This document shows positions 62,173 to 64,000 of a stretch of DNA of 64,000 nt, piece after piece. The notes under the pieces were generated by a model that was not told the DNA's origin, made no database searches, and saw only the letters and a program-made list of their open reading frames with translations. Source of the stretch: Roseicyclus sediminis (GTDB taxonomy: Bacteria > Pseudomonadota > Alphaproteobacteria > Rhodobacterales > Rhodobacteraceae); assembly GCF_025515305.1 (NCBI RefSeq), contig NZ_JAOPHT010000016.1, forward strand, positions 21,711 through 85,710, written 5' to 3'. The translations under genes and the position numbers were made by a program. Positions within the stretch are counted from its first letter, which is position 1; the number at the start of each line of letters is the position of its first letter.

Positions 62173-62379
62173 ATGAAACACCTGTCCCTTGCCGCGCTCC
62201 TCACGGGCCTCGCCACACCGCTCATGGCCCATCCGGGCCATGACGCGGCGGCTGCGACCCACTGGATCGCGGACCTGCCGCACCTCGCCGTCACGCTCGG
62301 CCTCGCCGGCCTCTGTGTCGTGGCGCTCGGCGGCTTGCTCACGCGTCGCCGCGCCCGGGCCCGGAGGAAGGAGGAATGA
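62173..62379 (+). CDS. 68-residue membrane protein between hupL and hupC
   Basis: A small protein with a signal-like N-terminus (MKHLSLAALLTGLATPLMAH) followed by PGHDAAAATHWIADLPH, one hydrophobic helix (about 37-55) and a basic tail (RRRARARRKEE). The AHPGHD segment and following histidines recall the start of HupE/UreJ nickel-permease-like proteins, but the remaining helices are absent. It could be a remnant or a short hydrogenase accessory subunit. The start follows AAGGAG and its stop overlaps the hupC start (ATGA), so it is translated with the structural genes. Confidence 0.7.
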   Translation: MKHLSLAALLTGLATPLMAHPGHDAAAATHWIADLPHLAVTLGLAGLCVVALGGLLTRRRARARRKEE

Positions 62380-63182
62380 AGGACACCACCGCCGACGACG
62401 AGCCGATCCGCTCGACCTCGATCCACCAGGCGCGGCCGGACCTCGACATCCTGCCGGCCTCGCGGCTGACGGGCGACGCCACGGCCGAGGATCTGGAGAG
62501 CATCCGCAGGCGCACCTCGGTCTATGTCTACGAGGCGCCCGTCCGGCTCTGGCACTGGATCAACGCCGCCGCGATCACGGTCCTTTGCATCACCGGCTAC
62601 CTGATCGCCAATCCCCCGCCGACCATGATGATCGGCGAGGCGACGCAGCAGTTCACCTTCGGCTACATCCGCTTCGCCCATTTCGCCGCCGCCTTCGTGA
62701 TGACGATCGGCTTTCTGGGGCGGATCTACTGGGCCTTCGTGGGCAACCACCATGCAAAGCAGCTTTTCATCCTGCCGGTCTGGAATGCGCGCTGGTGGAA
62801 GGAAGTGATGTTCGAGCTGCGCTGGTATCTCTTCCTCGAGAAGGAGCCGAAGAAATACATCGGCCACAACCCGCTGGCGCAGATCGCGATGTTCTTCTTC
62901 ATGACGATGGGGATCACCTTCATGATCGTCACCGGCTTCGCGCTCTACTCCGAGGGGCTGGGGCATGGCTCCTGGGCGGACCGCATGTTCGGCTGGGTCA
63001 TCCCGCTTGTCGGCAACAGCCAGGCGCTTCACCAGGTCCACCAGCTCGGCATGTGGGCGATCGTGGTCTTCATGATCATCCACGTCTACGCCGCCATCCG
63101 CGAGGACATCATGTCCCGTCAGTCCATGGTTTCGACCATGATCTCGGGGCACCGGACGTTCAAGGACGACCGGCCGGACTGA
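62376..63182 (+). CDS. hupC: Hydrogenase b-type cytochrome subunit
   Basis: The 268-residue, four-helix membrane diheme cytochrome b anchors HupSL and transfers electrons to quinone. Likely haem ligands are His60 (VRLWHWIN), His102 (RFAHFAAAF) and two late histidines in LHQVHQLGMW and MIIHVYAAI. An N-terminal tail of about 45 residues before the conserved VYVYEAPVRLWHW is longer than usual. The last codons (KDDRPD) lie inside the first copy of a tandem repeat. Confidence 0.94.
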   Translation: MKDTTADDEPIRSTSIHQARPDLDILPASRLTGDATAEDLESIRRRTSVYVYEAPVRLWHWINAAAITVLCITGYLIANPPPTMMIGEATQQFTFGYIRFAHFAAAFVMTIGFLGRIYWAFVGNHHAKQLFILPVWNARWWKEVMFELRWYLFLEKEPKKYIGHNPLAQIAMFFFMTMGITFMIVTGFALYSEGLGHGSWADRMFGWVIPLVGNSQALHQVHQLGMWAIVVFMIIHVYAAIREDIMSRQSMVSTMISGHRTFKDDRPD

Positions 63183-63261
63183 AGCCGGCCGCGGCAAGGA
63201 CGACCGGCCGGACTGAAGCCGGCCGCGGCAAGGATGATCGGCCGGATGAAGCCGGCCGCGG
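63161..63261 (+). repeat. Three tandem ~34-bp repeats spanning the end of hupC
   Basis: Two identical 34-bp units (63161-63194 and 63195-63228) and a third with three changes (63229-63261) lie head to tail. The first includes the hupC stop codon. Each unit has GGCCGG and GCCGGCC arms that can fold into a hairpin around GACTGAA. No T-run follows. They may arise from slippage or act as RNA-processing or transcription-dampening elements between hupC and hupD. Confidence 0.85.
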
Positions 63262-63555
63262 CAAAGGCAGGACGACATGCGATCGTCCGCCGGACACGAG
63301 GGGCAGGCGCCCGGGCGACGCAGACCGCCCGGGCGCCATTTTCTCTACACCAAGGCCCAAGTCCACCCGGCAGCGCAAAACCACGCGATGGCAGGGCAAC
63401 TCTCCACCAGTGCTTGATCCAGATCAATTTCGCACAACTTAAGCGCGATTACTGATAAGCAACCGGCCAGTTGCGCGATGGATCGACCGGATCGCGGCCA
63501 GTCGGGCGGAAACGCGCCGGACGAGCGCGATGGACCCCGCGGCCGGGAGACGCGA
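63262..63555 (+). other. hupC-hupD intergenic remainder
   Basis: 294 bases after the repeats with no convincing gene; the only notable element is the FNR box at 63414-63427 (listed separately) with a candidate -10 near 63453-63458. The small ORFs that can be drawn here cross the box and have no ribosome-binding site. Confidence 0.5.
63414..63427 (+). promoter_or_regulatory. FNR/FnrL box upstream of hupD
   Basis: TTGAT-CCAG-ATCAA is identical, including the four-base spacer, to the box upstream of hupS. A TGATAA -10-like element at 63453-63458 gives an expected start near 63465, so spacing is also nearly the same as at hupS. hupD and downstream genes may therefore have their own oxygen-responsive promoter. 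Confidence 0.82.
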
Positions 63556-64000
63556 ATGCCTGATACAACCCTCATCCTCGGCATCGGTAACCTTCTGTGG
63601 GCCGATGAAGGCTTTGGCGTGCGCTGCGTCGAGCGCATGGCCGAGCGCTTCGCGTTCGGACCCGAGGTGCGGCTGCTCGATGGCGGCACACAAGGTCTCT
63701 ACCTCCTCCCGTTCATGGAGGAGGCGCGGAACCTTCTGGTCTTCGATGCGGTCGATTACGGCCTGCCCCCCGGCATGATGAAGATCGTCGAGAACGACCA
63801 GGTGCCCGCCTTCATGGGCGCCAAGAAGATGAGCCTGCACCAGACCGGCTTCCAGGACGTGATCGCGACGGCGCAGCTCAAGGGATGCTGCCCGGAGCGG
63901 CTCTGCCTCATCGGGGTGCAGCCCGAGGAACTGGAGGATTACGGCGGCGGTCTTCGGGCCATCGTGGCCTCCCAGATCGACCCTGCCGTCGACCGCGCGG
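63556..64000 (+). CDS. hupD: Hydrogenase maturation protease HupD (partial, cut by window edge)
   Basis: The frame starts at ATG 63556 and continues past the last base; 148 residues are visible. It matches the HyaD/HupD endopeptidase that trims the large subunit after nickel insertion. Conserved features are ILGIGNLLWADEGFGVR with Glu18 as a nickel contact, LLDGGTQGLYLL, LVFDAVDYG (Asp ligand) and MSLHQTGFQD (His ligand). An in-frame ATG at 63478 would add 26 unconserved residues. It is preceded by the FNR box at 63414. Confidence 0.95.
   Translation, partial: MPDTTLILGIGNLLWADEGFGVRCVERMAERFAFGPEVRLLDGGTQGLYLLPFMEEARNLLVFDAVDYGLPPGMMKIVENDQVPAFMGAKKMSLHQTGFQDVIATAQLKGCCPERLCLIGVQPEELEDYGGGLRAIVASQIDPAVDRA

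Noticed and set aside
1..64000. tRNA, rRNA, CRISPR arrays, insertion sequences, prophage or replication-origin features
   Set aside because: I looked for tRNA-like CCA ends, transposase motifs, regular spaced repeats and DnaA-box clusters and found none apart from the tmRNA acceptor piece and the three-unit hupC repeat.

Overview
The window is a GC-rich, gene-dense chromosomal segment of an alphaproteobacterium, almost certainly a member of the Rhodobacterales (Rhodobacter/Roseobacter group). The evidence is a circularly permuted two-piece tmRNA, ChpT, an alpha-type SspB, TrgA, an olsBA ornithine-lipid pair, LpxI in place of LpxH, and DMSP demethylase (DmdA) beside acryloyl-CoA reductase (AcuI). 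The DMSP genes point to a marine lifestyle. I see no tRNA or rRNA genes, CRISPR array, insertion sequence, phage gene or replication origin. Genes are tightly packed, often with ATGA or GTGA overlaps, and several convergent pairs almost touch. Most long ORFs that can be drawn on the opposite strand are high-GC shadows.

Layout: 1-6.2 kb is a leftward run of a mechanosensitive-channel-like gene (cut by the window edge), cysK, a GGCT-NUDIX fusion, trgA, cfa and a DNA photolyase. 6.3-10.5 kb holds acuI, dmdA, a DinB-like gene and a DUF1326/DUF2182 pair, also leftward. 10.5-12.5 kb has a GntR/FCD regulator with a palindromic operator abutting its start, and an orphan polyamine-type binding protein. 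12.7-14.5 kb groups protein-degradation adaptors: clpS2, the split tmRNA (tag ANDNRAPVALAA), a small membrane protein and sspB. 14.5-34.5 kb is mostly housekeeping: a phospholipid methyltransferase-like gene, fumC, P450, ccdA, tusA, trmJ, a thiE-like gene, olsBA, chpT, gmk, yicC, class II DAHP synthase, a GlxA-type regulator and glnE. 35-47.6 kb is the leftward envelope, isoprenoid and translation cluster pyrH-frr-uppS-cdsA-dxr-rseP-bamA-ompH-fabZ-lpxA-lpxI-lpxB, followed by the rightward miaA.

48.6-64 kb is the most interesting part. An AraC-type regulator is followed by a peptide/nickel-class ABC importer (binding protein, two oversized permeases, an unknown secreted four-cysteine protein and a fused double ATPase). 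These lead directly into hypF and then the uptake [NiFe]-hydrogenase genes hupS, hupL, a 68-residue membrane protein, hupC and the start of hupD. HupS carries the six-cysteine signature of oxygen-tolerant membrane-bound hydrogenases. Perfect FNR/FnrL boxes precede both hupS and hupD. The context suggests that H2 oxidation, nickel-site maturation and possibly nickel supply are encoded together and induced when oxygen is low. Nickel as the importer's substrate is an inference from gene order only.
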